Shown here: positions 16,560 through 24,899 of the stretch, piece after piece
Layout: each line of letters starts with the position of its first letter
Position numbering within the stretch: the stretch's first letter is position 1
Notes under the pieces: generated by a model
What the model saw: only the letters and a program-made list of their open reading frames with translations
Told to the model about the DNA's origin: nothing
Databases searched by the model: none
Assembly (NCBI RefSeq): GCF_947487915.1
Contig: NZ_CANKYH010000004.1
Coordinates: 124,001-188,000 of the forward strand
DNA from: an uncultured Serinicoccus sp.
GTDB taxonomy: Bacteria > Actinomycetota > Actinomycetes > Actinomycetales > Dermatophilaceae
Length of the DNA stretch: 64,000 nt
Direction: 5' to 3'
Made by a program: the position numbers and the translations under genes

Positions 16560-18853
16560 TGGCGCAGCGGCACCTGCGCGCCGTGGCGGACGGCGACCTC
16601 AACCCCCTGGACGTCGGCCTGCGCGACGTCGTCGGCACCAGCGCCCGGATCCTCGAGCGGGCGCGCGGCATCCGCACCGTGGGGCAGCTGCTCGACTGGC
16701 TCCCCCGGACCTACCTCGACCCCACCCGCCCCACCGCCTTCCGCGACCTGCCGCACGGCGAGGACGTCGTCGTGGTGGGGACGGTCCGGGCCGCGACGAC
16801 GCACCAGATGCGCAACCGCCGGGGCCGCAGGCTCGTGGTGGAGGTCGCCGACGACGCCGGCGGCACGATCGAGCTGACCTTCTTCAAGCCCTTCGGCCAT
16901 CAGGACCGCCTGCGGCCCGGGGTGCGGGTGGTGTGCTCGGGCCAGGTCGGGGTGTGGCGCGAGACCCTCCAGCTCACCCACCCGGACTACGCCACCCTGG
17001 GCGAGGACGGCGAGGGCGGCGCGCAGTGGCTGCTGGACGGGCTGGTCCCGGTCTACACCGCCACCAAGGGTCTGTCGCCCATCGTCCACGGCCAGTGCCT
17101 CGAGCTGGTCCTGCACCACGTGGAGCAGCTGCGCGACCCCGTCCCGGAGGAGGTTCGCCGGGAGGTGGGTCTGCCGGGGCTGCTCGAGGCCTACCGCCTC
17201 GTGCACCGGCCCCGCACCGAGGCCGAGCACCGCCGTGGCCGCTGGCGGCTGAAGTTCACCGAGGCGTTCACGGTGCAGGCCCAGCTCGCCCGGGTCCGCC
17301 GCTCCGCCGAGGCCGTGCCCGCCCGTCCCCGCGTCCTGGCCGTGGACGGACTCGGGGCCCAGCTGCGGCACCGGCTGCCCTTCGAGCTCACCGAGGGGCA
17401 GGAGACGGTCCTGGCCGAGCTGCTCGACGACCTGGCCCGGACGGTCCCGATGCACCGCCTGCTCCAGGGTGAGGTCGGCTCCGGCAAGACGGTCCTCGCC
17501 CTGCTCGCGATGCTGGCCGTCGTCGACTCGGGCGGGCAGGCGGCGCTGCTGGCGCCCACCGAGGTGCTCGCGGCCCAGCACCACCGGTCCATGTCCCAGA
17601 TGCTCGGCCCGATCGCCGAGGCCGGGCTCCTGGGGGGCCTGGCCGAGGGCACCCGGATCACCCTGCTCACCGGCAGCCAGTCCACCGCCGAACGCCGGGC
17701 GGCGCTGCTCGCGGCGGCCTCGGGGGAGGCGGGCATCGTCATCGGCACGCACGCGCTCATCCAGGAGCACGTGCAGTTCGCCGACCTGGCCATGGTCGTC
17801 GTCGACGAGCAGCACCGCTTCGGCGTGGAGCAGCGTGACGCGCTGCGCGCGAAGGCGCCCGAGGGCACCGCCCCGCACGTGCTCGTCATGACCGCGACCC
17901 CGATCCCGCGGACCGTGGCGATGACCGTCTACGGCGACATGGAGATCTCCACGCTGCGCGAGCTGCCCGGCGGCCGCCGCCCCATCCACACCTTCGTCGT
18001 CGACGGTCAGCGCCCCGACTGGGTGCGCCGCACCTGGGAGCGGGTCGCCGAGGAGGTCCGCGGGGGCGGCCAGGTGTATGTCGTGTGCCCCCGGATCGGG
18101 GACGTCGACGACCCGGACCTGCCCGGCACGGGTGGGGCCGGGCCCGGGCTCCCCACGGGTGCCGGGTCGGCGGGCACCACCGGCGACGACGGCGCCGACC
18201 TCCTCGGGGCGCCGGACGTGCCGGGCGCGGCGCCGCCCGCCCTCCACGGCGTGCACCAGGTGGCGCGCTGCCTCCGGGGCCTGGCCGCGACGAGCGAGCT
18301 GACCATCGAGGTCCTGCACGGCCGCATGCCCGCCGAGGACAAGGACGCCGTCATGGTGGCCTTCGCCGCGGGTCGCGTCGACGTGGTCGTCTCCACCACC
18401 GTCATCGAGGTGGGCGTGGACGTGCCCGACGCGACGACCATGGTGCTGCTGGACGCCGACCGCTTCGGCATCTCCCAGCTCCACCAGCTGCGGGGCCGGG
18501 TGGGCCGGGGCGGGCGGCCGGGGCTGGCGCTGCTGCTCACCCAGGGGGAGGGGGTCGACCCGGCCGCCGTGGAGCGGCTGGAGCAGGTGGCGGCGACCAC
18601 CGACGGTTTCCAGCTGGCCCGGCTGGACCTGGAGAGCCGGCGCGAGGGCGACGTGCTCGGCGCGAGCCAGAGCGGGGGGCGCAGCGGGCTGCGCTTCCTG
18701 CGCCTCTCCCGCGACGAGGACCTGATCGTCCAGGCGCACGAGGCGGCATGGCGCACGGTCGAGGCCGACCCCGAGCTGGAGCGGCACCCCGAGCTCGCCG
18801 AGGCCCTGACGCGGCTCGACGCGGCCCGGGCGGCCTTCCTGGAGCGGGGGTGA
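16559..18853 (+). CDS. recG: ATP-dependent DNA helicase RecG
   Basis: Remodels stalled replication forks and branched recombination intermediates. The 764-residue protein has an N-terminal wedge/OB region (VVGTVRAATTHQ, FFKPFGHQDRLRPG), Walker A GEVGSGKT near residue 304, DEQH box near 416, TATPIPRT, and the C-terminal [15 protein letters not shown] and QLRGRVGRGGRPG motifs. A Gly/Pro-rich insertion between helicase lobes (about residues 520-560) is of the kind seen in actinobacterial RecG. The start ATG overlaps the DAK2 stop, and rsmD follows by 4 bp. Confidence 0.96.
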   Translation: MAQRHLRAVADGDLNPLDVGLRDVVGTSARILERARGIRTVGQLLDWLPRTYLDPTRPTAFRDLPHGEDVVVVGTVRAATTHQMRNRRGRRLVVEVADDAGGTIELTFFKPFGHQDRLRPGVRVVCSGQVGVWRETLQLTHPDYATLGEDGEGGAQWLLDGLVPVYTATKGLSPIVHGQCLELVLHHVEQLRDPVPEEVRREVGLPGLLEAYRLVHRPRTEAEHRRGRWRLKFTEAFTVQAQLARVRRSAEAVPARPRVLAVDGLGAQLRHRLPFELTEGQETVLAELLDDLARTVPMHRLLQGEVGSGKTVLALLAMLAVVDSGGQAALLAPTEVLAAQHHRSMSQMLGPIAEAGLLGGLAEGTRITLLTGSQSTAERRAALLAAASGEAGIVIGTHALIQEHVQFADLAMVVVDEQHRFGVEQRDALRAKAPEGTAPHVLVMTATPIPRTVAMTVYGDMEISTLRELPGGRRPIHTFVVDGQRPDWVRRTWERVAEEVRGGGQVYVVCPRIGDVDDPDLPGTGGAGPGLPTGAGSAGTTGDDGADLLGAPDVPGAAPPALHGVHQVARCLRGLAATSELTIEVLHGRMPAEDKDAVMVAFAAGRVDVVVSTTVIEVGVDVPDATTMVLLDADRFGISQLHQLRGRVGRGGRPGLALLLTQGEGVDPAAVERLEQVAATTDGFQLARLDLESRREGDVLGASQSGGRSGLRFLRLSRDEDLIVQAHEAAWRTVEADPELERHPELAEALTRLDAARAAFLERG

Positions 18854-18857
18854 GCCG

Positions 18858-19427
18858 ATGACCCGCATCATCGCCGGGTCCGCCGGGGGGCGCAGCCTGC
18901 ACACCCCTCGGGGGGCGCTCACCCGGCCCACCACCGACCGGGTGCGGGAGGCGGTGTTCTCCCGGATCGAGTCGCTGCTCGACCTCGAGGGGTGCGCCGT
19001 GCTCGACCTCTTCGCCGGGTCGGGGGCCCTCGGTCTCGAGGCGGTCTCCCGCGGCGGGGGCCGGCTGCTGGCGGTGGAGCGCCACCGGGCGACCGCCCGG
19101 ATCGTCGAGCGCAACGCGGCCGACCTGGGGCTCTCGGGCGTCGAGGTGCGGACGGCCCCGGTGGCCGAGGTGCTCAGGGCCGGGCCGCAGGGCGAGGCGT
19201 TCCACCTGGCGCTGCTGGACCCGCCGTACGACCTGGGGGAGGCCGAGCTCGGTGAGGTGCTGGCCGCGCTCGTCCCGTGGCTGGACCCCGACGGGCTCGT
19301 GGTCCTGGAGCGCAGCGCCCGTTCCCCGCAGCCGGCCTGGCCCCCCGGGCTGGCCCACCTCGACACCCGCCGCTACGGCGAGACCGCCGTGCACCTCGCC
19401 GAGCCCGCCACCCCGGCGAGCGCCTGA
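18858..19427 (+). CDS. rsmD: 16S rRNA (guanine(966)-N2)-methyltransferase
   Basis: Methylates G966 in the small-subunit rRNA using SAM. The 189-residue protein shows MTRIIAGSAGGRSL, RPTTDRVREAVFSRI, the SAM-binding LDLFAGSGALGLEAVSRG, and the catalytic LLDPPYDLG. It starts 4 bp after recG and is presumably part of the same transcript. Confidence 0.95.
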   Translation: MTRIIAGSAGGRSLHTPRGALTRPTTDRVREAVFSRIESLLDLEGCAVLDLFAGSGALGLEAVSRGGGRLLAVERHRATARIVERNAADLGLSGVEVRTAPVAEVLRAGPQGEAFHLALLDPPYDLGEAELGEVLAALVPWLDPDGLVVLERSARSPQPAWPPGLAHLDTRRYGETAVHLAEPATPASA

Positions 19428-19452
19428 GCCGGCCGTTTGCCAGGATCGGGCC

Positions 19453-19995
19453 ATGACCTCATACACGATCCCCCGACCCGTCTCCGGTGACGTCGTCGAC
19501 CTCATCCTGGCCGACCACCGCCTCTTCGAGGAGCTCATGCGCGAGCTGCGCGACAGCAGCTCGGACCGTGAGTCCGCCCGCCAGGCCTTCGCTGCCGTGC
19601 TCATCGCGCACGGCGAGGCCGAGGAGGAGAAGGTCTACCCCCGGCTGCGGCGGAAGGAGGCCATCGACGAGCACGAGGCCGAGCACGGCGAGGAGGAGCA
19701 CGCAGAGATCAACCGCGCGCTGCTCGACCTGCTCGAGTGCGCCGGCACCGACACCCAGAAGTTCGACGACGCGGTCGAGGCCATGAACGAGGTGCTGCAG
19801 CACCACCTGACCGAGGAGGAGCTGACCATCCTCAACCCGGCCCGCGACGAGGTGTCCGACCAGGACCGTGCGGACCTGGGGGCGGCCTTCCTCGAGGTCC
19901 GGGGGCGCCACCTCGACCAGGGCGTCGGCATCGAGCAGGTGCGCTCGCTGGTCGAGCAGGCCGAGCAGGACGGGCTGCTCGACGACGAGGACTGA
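19453..19995 (+). CDS. Hemerythrin HHE domain protein
   Basis: A 180-residue helical protein with likely di-iron ligands H22 (ADHRLFEEL), H53 and E57 (AHGEAEEEKVYP), H74/H78 and H83 (EHGEEEHAEI), and a further LQHHLTEEELTIL histidine pair. Proteins of this kind bind O2 or iron, or sense redox state. Here the function is unproven. CAGGAT lies 6 bp before the ATG. It is inserted between rsmD and coaD, which are adjacent in many relatives, so it may be a lineage-specific addition. Confidence 0.88.
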   Translation: MTSYTIPRPVSGDVVDLILADHRLFEELMRELRDSSSDRESARQAFAAVLIAHGEAEEEKVYPRLRRKEAIDEHEAEHGEEEHAEINRALLDLLECAGTDTQKFDDAVEAMNEVLQHHLTEEELTILNPARDEVSDQDRADLGAAFLEVRGRHLDQGVGIEQVRSLVEQAEQDGLLDDED

Positions 19996-20035
19996 GCGGC
20001 GCGGTGGTGGGTCGCGCCGACAGTAGGCTCTGGGC

Positions 20036-20518
20036 ATGACGACCCGTCGCTGCGTGTGCCCCGGATCCTTCGACCCGGTGACCCTCGGTCACGTCGACGT
20101 CGTCGTGCGGGCCGCCGCGCTCTACGACGAGGTGCTCGTCGCGGTGATGCACAACCCGGCCAAGCAGGGCACGTTCCCGGTCGAGCAGCGGCTGGAGCTC
20201 GTCCGGCAGTCGTTGCCGCAGGAGGCCGCCTCGGCGGTCCGGGTGGAGGCGTATGCCGAGCGCCTGCTCGTCGACGTGTGCCAGGAGGCGGGCGCCCAGG
20301 CCGTGGTCAAGGGGCTGCGGGGCGGCACCGACTTCACCTACGAGCTGCCGATGGCCCTGATGAACCGCCACCTGACCGGGGTGGAGACCGTCTTCCTGCC
20401 CGGGGACCCGGCGCTGGAGCACGTCTCCAGCTCCTTGGTCAAGGAGGTCCACCGGCTCGGCGGCGACGTCTCCGCCCTGGTCCCCGCCCCGGTCCTGCGG
20501 GCGCTGCGGCAGATTTGA
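20036..20518 (+). CDS. coaD: Pantetheine-phosphate adenylyltransferase
   Basis: Adenylates 4'-phosphopantetheine to dephospho-CoA. The 160-residue protein has the nucleotidyltransferase TxGH motif (CPGSFDPVTLGHVD, H19), VVKGLRGGTDFTYELPMALMN and SSSLVKEV, all family signatures. The ATG lies 6 bp after TAGGCT, so it probably has its own leaderless transcript as well as any read-through from rsmD. Confidence 0.96.
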   Translation: MTTRRCVCPGSFDPVTLGHVDVVVRAAALYDEVLVAVMHNPAKQGTFPVEQRLELVRQSLPQEAASAVRVEAYAERLLVDVCQEAGAQAVVKGLRGGTDFTYELPMALMNRHLTGVETVFLPGDPALEHVSSSLVKEVHRLGGDVSALVPAPVLRALRQI

Positions 20519-20544
20519 GCCCGGGCCGTCCGCTCCGGTAGTCT
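20515..20544 (+). promoter_or_regulatory. Promoter of the yceD-rpmF-rnc-mutM operon
   Basis: TTGAGC (20515-20520) and TAGTCT (20539-20544) are separated by 18 bp, overlapping the coaD stop and about 90 bp before yceD. Confidence 0.6.
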
Positions 20545-20634
20545 GAGCAGTCGGTTTGTGTCCTTCCTGCCTCCGTGCCACGGATCAGGGCCGAACCCCG
20601 ATCAGCAGGTCAGACACACGTGAGGGACTTCAGC

Positions 20635-21237
20635 ATGGCTGCCCAGCAGACGGAACGCGACTGGGTGTTCGACACCCGGGAGCTGGTCCGCCGGCCCGGC
20701 ACGATGCGTGAGGTCTCGCGTGAGGTGACCACGACGGAGCCCCTGGGCACCGACGTCATCGCGATCCCTGCCGGCGCGCCGGTGCAGGTGGATCTGCGGT
20801 TGGAGTCGGTGGTCGAGGGGATCCTGGCGACGGGGGAGGCCCAGGCCACGGTGGTCGGGGAGTGCGTGCGCTGCCTGGACGAGATCGTCGAGCACCTCGA
20901 CGTCCCCTTCCAGGAGCTGTACGCCTACCCGGACCGGGCGGCGCACCACCAGCAGGTGGCGGGTCGACCCGGGAGCGAGAAGGACGCGAGCGCCGACGAG
21001 GACGAGCAGCGGACTCTCGACGGCGACCTGATGGACCTCGAAGAGGTTGTCCGGGACGCCGTGGTGACCTCACTGCCCTTCCAACCGGTATGCCGGGACG
21101 ACTGTCCGGGACTGTGCTCCGAGTGCGGGGCACGCCTGGCCGACGACCCGGAGCACGAGCACGACGTGATCGACCCCCGGTGGTCGGCGCTGGCCGCGAT
21201 GGCCAGCCCGGCCGACGACGACGAGAAGAGGACCTGA
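20635..21237 (+). CDS. yceD: YceD/DUF177 family protein
   Basis: A 200-residue member of the DUF177 family that precedes rpmF in nearly all bacteria. Its family role is linked to 23S rRNA or 50S biogenesis and is not settled. Features are FDTRELVRRPG, GECVRCLDEIVEHLDVPFQELY and a C-terminal four-cysteine knuckle CRDDCPGLCSECG likely to bind zinc. The ATG at 20635 is chosen because GAGGG lies about 9 bp upstream; a GTG 15 bp earlier is an alternative. Its stop is 1 bp from the rpmF start. Confidence 0.9.
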   Translation: MAAQQTERDWVFDTRELVRRPGTMREVSREVTTTEPLGTDVIAIPAGAPVQVDLRLESVVEGILATGEAQATVVGECVRCLDEIVEHLDVPFQELYAYPDRAAHHQQVAGRPGSEKDASADEDEQRTLDGDLMDLEEVVRDAVVTSLPFQPVCRDDCPGLCSECGARLADDPEHEHDVIDPRWSALAAMASPADDDEKRT

Positions 21238-21238
21238 C

Positions 21239-21433
21239 GTGGCCGTTCCCAAGCGGAAGATGTCCCGTTCCAACACCCGGCACCGCCGCTCGCAGTGGAA
21301 GGCCGCCCCGATCGCGCTGACCACCTGCCCGCAGTGCCAGGCCGTGGCGACCCCGCACCAGGCGTGCCCGTCCTGCGGCTCCTACGGCGGTCGGCACTAC
21401 GCCGCCGCCGAGCGCACCGAGCACCAGGGCTGA
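21239..21433 (+). CDS. rpmF: 50S ribosomal protein L32
   Basis: A 64-residue ribosomal protein beginning [20 protein letters not shown], with a zinc knuckle CPQCQ and CPSCG. The GTG start lies directly after the yceD stop, so translation is coupled. rnc follows after 13 bp. Confidence 0.97.
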   Translation: MAVPKRKMSRSNTRHRRSQWKAAPIALTTCPQCQAVATPHQACPSCGSYGGRHYAAAERTEHQG

Positions 21434-21446
21434 CCCGGACCGCGGT

Positions 21447-22199
21447 ATGCGCCCCGTCGCCGAGCTCAACGACTACCTCGCCGAGGTCGTCGGTGAGCGG
21501 TGCGACGAGGCGCTGCTGCTGCGTGCCCTGACGCACCGGTCGTTCTCCTACGAGCACGACGGGCAGCCGCACAACGAGCGGCTGGAGTTCCTCGGTGACT
21601 CCGTGCTGGGGGTCGTGGTCACCGACACGCTCTACCGCACGCACCCGGACCTGTCCGAGGGCCAGCTGGCCAAGCTGCGCGCCGCGGTCGTCAACTCGCG
21701 TGCCCTCGCCGAGGTCGCGCGCACCATCGACCTCGGCCAGTTCGTGCTGCTCGGCAAGGGCGAGGAGGCGACCGGAGGCCGCGACAAGGACTCCATCCTG
21801 GCGGACACGACCGAGGCGGTCATCGGCTGCCTCTACGTCTCCCTCGGGCTGTCCTGGGCGGACACCTTCATCCACCACGTCCTGGACCCGGTGATGGCCC
21901 GCAGCGCCGACCTGGGCGCCGGGCTGGACTGGAAGACCAGCCTGCAGGAGGTCGCCTCGGCGGCCGAGCTCGGGCCGCCCGAGTACGTCCTGGAGGCCGA
22001 GGGGCCCGACCACGACAAGACCTTCACGGCGCGGGCGGTCGTCGGTGGTGAGGTCGTGGGGACCGGGGTGGGCCGGTCCAAGAAGCTCGCCGAGCAGCAG
22101 GCCGCCGAGCACGGGTGGCGGCTGCTGACCGACCGCGCCGCCGAGGTGGTCGCGACCGCTCCCAGCGTCGACCCTGCCCGCGACGTCCGGACGGGCTGA
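21447..22199 (+). CDS. rnc: Ribonuclease III
   Basis: Cuts double-stranded RNA, including rRNA precursors. The 250-residue protein has the endonuclease signature [13 protein letters not shown] (E47, D51), [12 protein letters not shown] with the second acidic pair, and a C-terminal dsRNA-binding domain ([16 protein letters not shown], then [17 protein letters not shown]). The ATG is in a GGTATG context 13 bp after rpmF. Confidence 0.96.
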   Translation: MRPVAELNDYLAEVVGERCDEALLLRALTHRSFSYEHDGQPHNERLEFLGDSVLGVVVTDTLYRTHPDLSEGQLAKLRAAVVNSRALAEVARTIDLGQFVLLGKGEEATGGRDKDSILADTTEAVIGCLYVSLGLSWADTFIHHVLDPVMARSADLGAGLDWKTSLQEVASAAELGPPEYVLEAEGPDHDKTFTARAVVGGEVVGTGVGRSKKLAEQQAAEHGWRLLTDRAAEVVATAPSVDPARDVRTG

Positions 22200-22206
22200 G
22201 AGCCCC

Positions 22207-23139
22207 GTGCCCGAGCTGCCCGAGGTCGAGGTCGTGCGTCGAGGGCTCGCCGAGCACGTCGTCGGGCGCCGGATCAGCACCGCCCACCTCCTCGGCCAGC
22301 GGGTCGCCCGGCGGCACGAGGGCGGGCCGGCCGACCTCGCGGCACGGGTGCGCCGGGCCGAGGTCCTCGCGGCCGACCGGCGGGGCAAGTACCTCTGGCT
22401 GGTCCTGGATCCCCCCGACGACGACCCGCACGCCCTGGTGATGCATCTCGGGATGAGCGGCCAGCTGCTCGTGGAGCGAGGCGACGCGCCGCGGGAGAAG
22501 CACCTGCACGCGACCCTCGACTTCGACGACGACGGGCCGCAGCTGCGCTTCGTCGACCAGCGCACCTTCGGCGGCCTGGCCCTGACCCCGCTCCTGCCCG
22601 ACGCGCACCGTCGGGCTGCGGCGCCCGGCTCCGACGAGCGACCCGGGTCCGACGGCGGGCACGGGCACGGCATACCGCAACCGGTCGCCCACATCGCCCC
22701 CGACCCGCTCGAGGACGCCTTCGACCGGCCGAGCGTGATCCGGACGATGAAGTCGAAGAACGTCGCGGTGAAGAGGCTGTTGCTGGACCAGGGAGTCGTC
22801 AGCGGCATCGGGAACATCTACGCCGACGAGGCGCTCTGGCGAGCCGGGGTGCACGGCCGGCGCCCCGCCTCGGCGCTGACCCGGCCCGCGATCGGCCGCC
22901 TCCTGGACCACGCCGCCGAGGTCATGCGCGAGGCGCTGGCCCAGGGCGGGACCAGCTTCGACGCGCTCTACGTCAACGTCAACGGCGCCAGCGGCTACTT
23001 CGACCGCTCGCTGGACGCCTACGGCCAGACCGGCCGCCCGTGCGCACGCTGCGGCAGCGCCATCCGGCGCGAGGAGTTCATGAACCGCAGCTCGCACTAC
23101 TGCCCGCGGTGCCAGACCGTGCCCCGGGTCCGCGCCTGA
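22207..23139 (+). CDS. mutM: Formamidopyrimidine-DNA glycosylase
   Basis: Base-excision repair enzyme removing 8-oxoguanine and formamidopyrimidines, with AP-lyase activity. The 310-residue protein starts with the catalytic [10 protein letters not shown] (P2 nucleophile, E3), has the conserved [19 protein letters not shown] and [12 protein letters not shown] segments, and ends in a C4 zinc finger (CARCGSAI and CPRCQ). A ~30-residue Gly/His-rich insertion near residues 137-165 is unlike most homologues. GTG start, 7 bp after rnc. Confidence 0.95.
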   Translation: MPELPEVEVVRRGLAEHVVGRRISTAHLLGQRVARRHEGGPADLAARVRRAEVLAADRRGKYLWLVLDPPDDDPHALVMHLGMSGQLLVERGDAPREKHLHATLDFDDDGPQLRFVDQRTFGGLALTPLLPDAHRRAAAPGSDERPGSDGGHGHGIPQPVAHIAPDPLEDAFDRPSVIRTMKSKNVAVKRLLLDQGVVSGIGNIYADEALWRAGVHGRRPASALTRPAIGRLLDHAAEVMREALAQGGTSFDALYVNVNGASGYFDRSLDAYGQTGRPCARCGSAIRREEFMNRSSHYCPRCQTVPRVRA

Positions 23140-23143
23140 GCCC

Positions 23144-23431
23144 TCACCGGTCCGGGGGCGGGTCCTCGGGGTTCGGGGGCGGGGGAGGCATGGGCCCCTC
23201 GTGCTGCTCCAGGGAACCGCGGCCCTCGACCTCCTCGCGGGCGACGTCCTGCCGGCGCGAGCGTTCCTTGCCGGCGTCGAAGAAGAGCCGCATCCCCCGC
23301 CCGACCAGGTCGGCCACGTGCACCGGGGTCCACCGGCGCAGCGGCAGCCGTCCCGTCGGGGGCGTGGCCGTCTGGCCGAGGGCGGCAAGGATCACGCACC
23401 CGAGGAGCAGGAAGAGGAGCAGCTGGGTCAT
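23144..23431 (-). CDS. Small membrane protein of unknown function
   Basis: A 95-residue protein with one N-terminal hydrophobic helix (TQLLLFLLLGCVILAALG), a basic cytoplasmic region (RRWTPVHVADLVGRGMRLFF) and a proline-rich acidic tail (PPPPPNPEDPPPDR). I do not recognise a family. Good third-position bias and a position 17 bp after the Gfo/Idh gene on the same strand support coding and co-transcription. It converges on mutM with 4 bp between the stops. Confidence 0.55.
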   Translation of the reverse strand: MTQLLLFLLLGCVILAALGQTATPPTGRLPLRRWTPVHVADLVGRGMRLFFDAGKERSRRQDVAREEVEGRGSLEQHEGPMPPPPPNPEDPPPDR

Positions 23432-23448
23432 CGCGGTGCCATCCTGCC

Positions 23449-24483
23449 TCAGGTGTGCAGGGGGGCGTCCTCCTGGGGGTAGCGCACCCCCAGCTCGCGC
23501 CGCGCGCTCTCCAGGATCGTCATGATCGCCACCGTGTCGGCGTGCGGTGCCAGCGGCGACTCCGCCAGCCCCTCCCGCAGGCAGCGGTGCACCTCCTCCA
23601 CCTGGTGCTCGTAGCCCCGCCGGTCACCCGTCACGGTCTCCTCCTCCTCACCTCGTCGGATGGTGAAGGAGGTGGGGTGGTTGAGCGGGCCGTGCAGGGT
23701 GATCGACCCCTCGGTGCCCCGCACGATCGTCTCGGTGGTGCCGTGCGAGCGGGAGTCCGTCATGACCTGGGCGACGGCACCGTCCGCCGTCATCCACTGC
23801 AGCGCCACGAGGGCGTCGGCTCCCGTGGGGACCTTCGAGCCCAGGACGTGCAGGTGGGTCGGGTGCCCCACGAGCAGGTGCGCCAGGGTCACGGGGTAGA
23901 TGCCCAGGTCCATGAGGGCGCCGCCGCCGTTGGTGAGGTCGAAGAGGCGGTGGGTCTCGTCGTAGTCGAACGGCACGGGGAACGCGGCGTGGAAGCTGCG
24001 GACGTCCCCGATCGCGCCCGACCGCACCCGCTCCCGGACGTCGAGCACGATCGGCTGGAAGCGGGTCCACATGGCCTCCACCGCCAGGACCCCCGCCTCC
24101 CGCGCGGCCTCGAAGACCTCCTCGGTGTCGTGGACGGTGAGCGTGGTGGGCTTCTCGACGAGGACGTGCTTGCCCGCGGCGATGCAGGCCAGGGCCTGCT
24201 CGTGGTGGAAGGGGTGGGTCGAGGAGATGTAGACGACGTCGACCTCCGGGTCCTGCAGGAGCTCGTCGTAGCCCCCGTAGGAGCGCGGGATGCCGAACTC
24301 CTGCGCGAAGGCCCGGGCCCGCTCGCCGTCCCGCGCCGCGACCGCGACCGCCTGGCCACCGTCCACGGCGGCGATCGCCTCGCCCAGCGCCCGGGCGATC
24401 CCTCCCGCGGCGAGGAGACCCCACCGGACCGGACGGTCGGCGACGGGTTCGTACGAGGGGCTGCTGGCGGGTGGCTGCTGCAT
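23449..24483 (-). CDS. Gfo/Idh/MocA family oxidoreductase
   Basis: A 344-residue NAD(P)-dependent sugar-type dehydrogenase. The N-terminal Rossmann domain has WGLLAAGGIARALGEAI and DVVYISSTHPFHHEQALACI, followed by the family signature GKHVLVEKPTTL with its catalytic lysine. The C-terminal domain shows GGGALMDLGIYPVTLAHLL, where an aspartate-x-x-histidine is usually found; here GIYP replaces it, as in a trans-dihydrodiol/xylose dehydrogenase-like subgroup. The substrate cannot be assigned. It is divergent from acyP, whose start is 23 bp away. Confidence 0.88.
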   Translation of the reverse strand: MQQPPASSPSYEPVADRPVRWGLLAAGGIARALGEAIAAVDGGQAVAVAARDGERARAFAQEFGIPRSYGGYDELLQDPEVDVVYISSTHPFHHEQALACIAAGKHVLVEKPTTLTVHDTEEVFEAAREAGVLAVEAMWTRFQPIVLDVRERVRSGAIGDVRSFHAAFPVPFDYDETHRLFDLTNGGGALMDLGIYPVTLAHLLVGHPTHLHVLGSKVPTGADALVALQWMTADGAVAQVMTDSRSHGTTETIVRGTEGSITLHGPLNHPTSFTIRRGEEEETVTGDRRGYEHQVEEVHRCLREGLAESPLAPHADTVAIMTILESARRELGVRYPQEDAPLHT

Positions 24484-24506
24484 ACCCCCACCGTAGTCTC
24501 GCGGGT

Positions 24507-24788
24507 ATGGAGCGTGCGCTGATCTTCGTCCGTGGTCGGGTCCAGGGTGTCGGCTTCCGCTGGTGGACGCGCTCCCGGGCGCTGGAGCTCGGGCTCGTCG
24601 GACACGCCCTGAACCTCCCGGACGGCCGGGTGGAGGTCAGCGCGCAGGGCGAGCGGTCCGCCGTCGACGCCCTCGTCGACCTGCTGCGCGAGGACCCCTC
24701 GACGCGCAGCCGGCCGGGCCGGGTCGACGGGGTGGTGGTGCAGCGGCACCCGGCGCGCGCGGGGACGACAGGGTTCCTCGAGCGCTGA
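24507..24788 (+). CDS. acyP: Acylphosphatase
   Basis: A 93-residue enzyme hydrolysing acyl phosphates. The signature VRGRVQGVGFRWWTR contains catalytic R18, and NLPDGRVEV contains N36. The ATG at 24507 is preferred over an upstream GTG because TAGTCT lies 7 bp before it, and because the upstream start would add residues not seen in the family. It precedes smc, as in other actinobacteria. Confidence 0.94.
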   Translation: MERALIFVRGRVQGVGFRWWTRSRALELGLVGHALNLPDGRVEVSAQGERSAVDALVDLLREDPSTRSRPGRVDGVVVQRHPARAGTTGFLER

Positions 24789-24899
24789 CCGGTCCGCGGA
24801 CCCGCCGGGCGGACGGCCGCGCGGCGGCGCGGTGGCGGCATACCCGGCAGGTATGTTGGCGGACGAGCCGTCCCGGAGCCGAGAGCGAAGAGCAGGTCG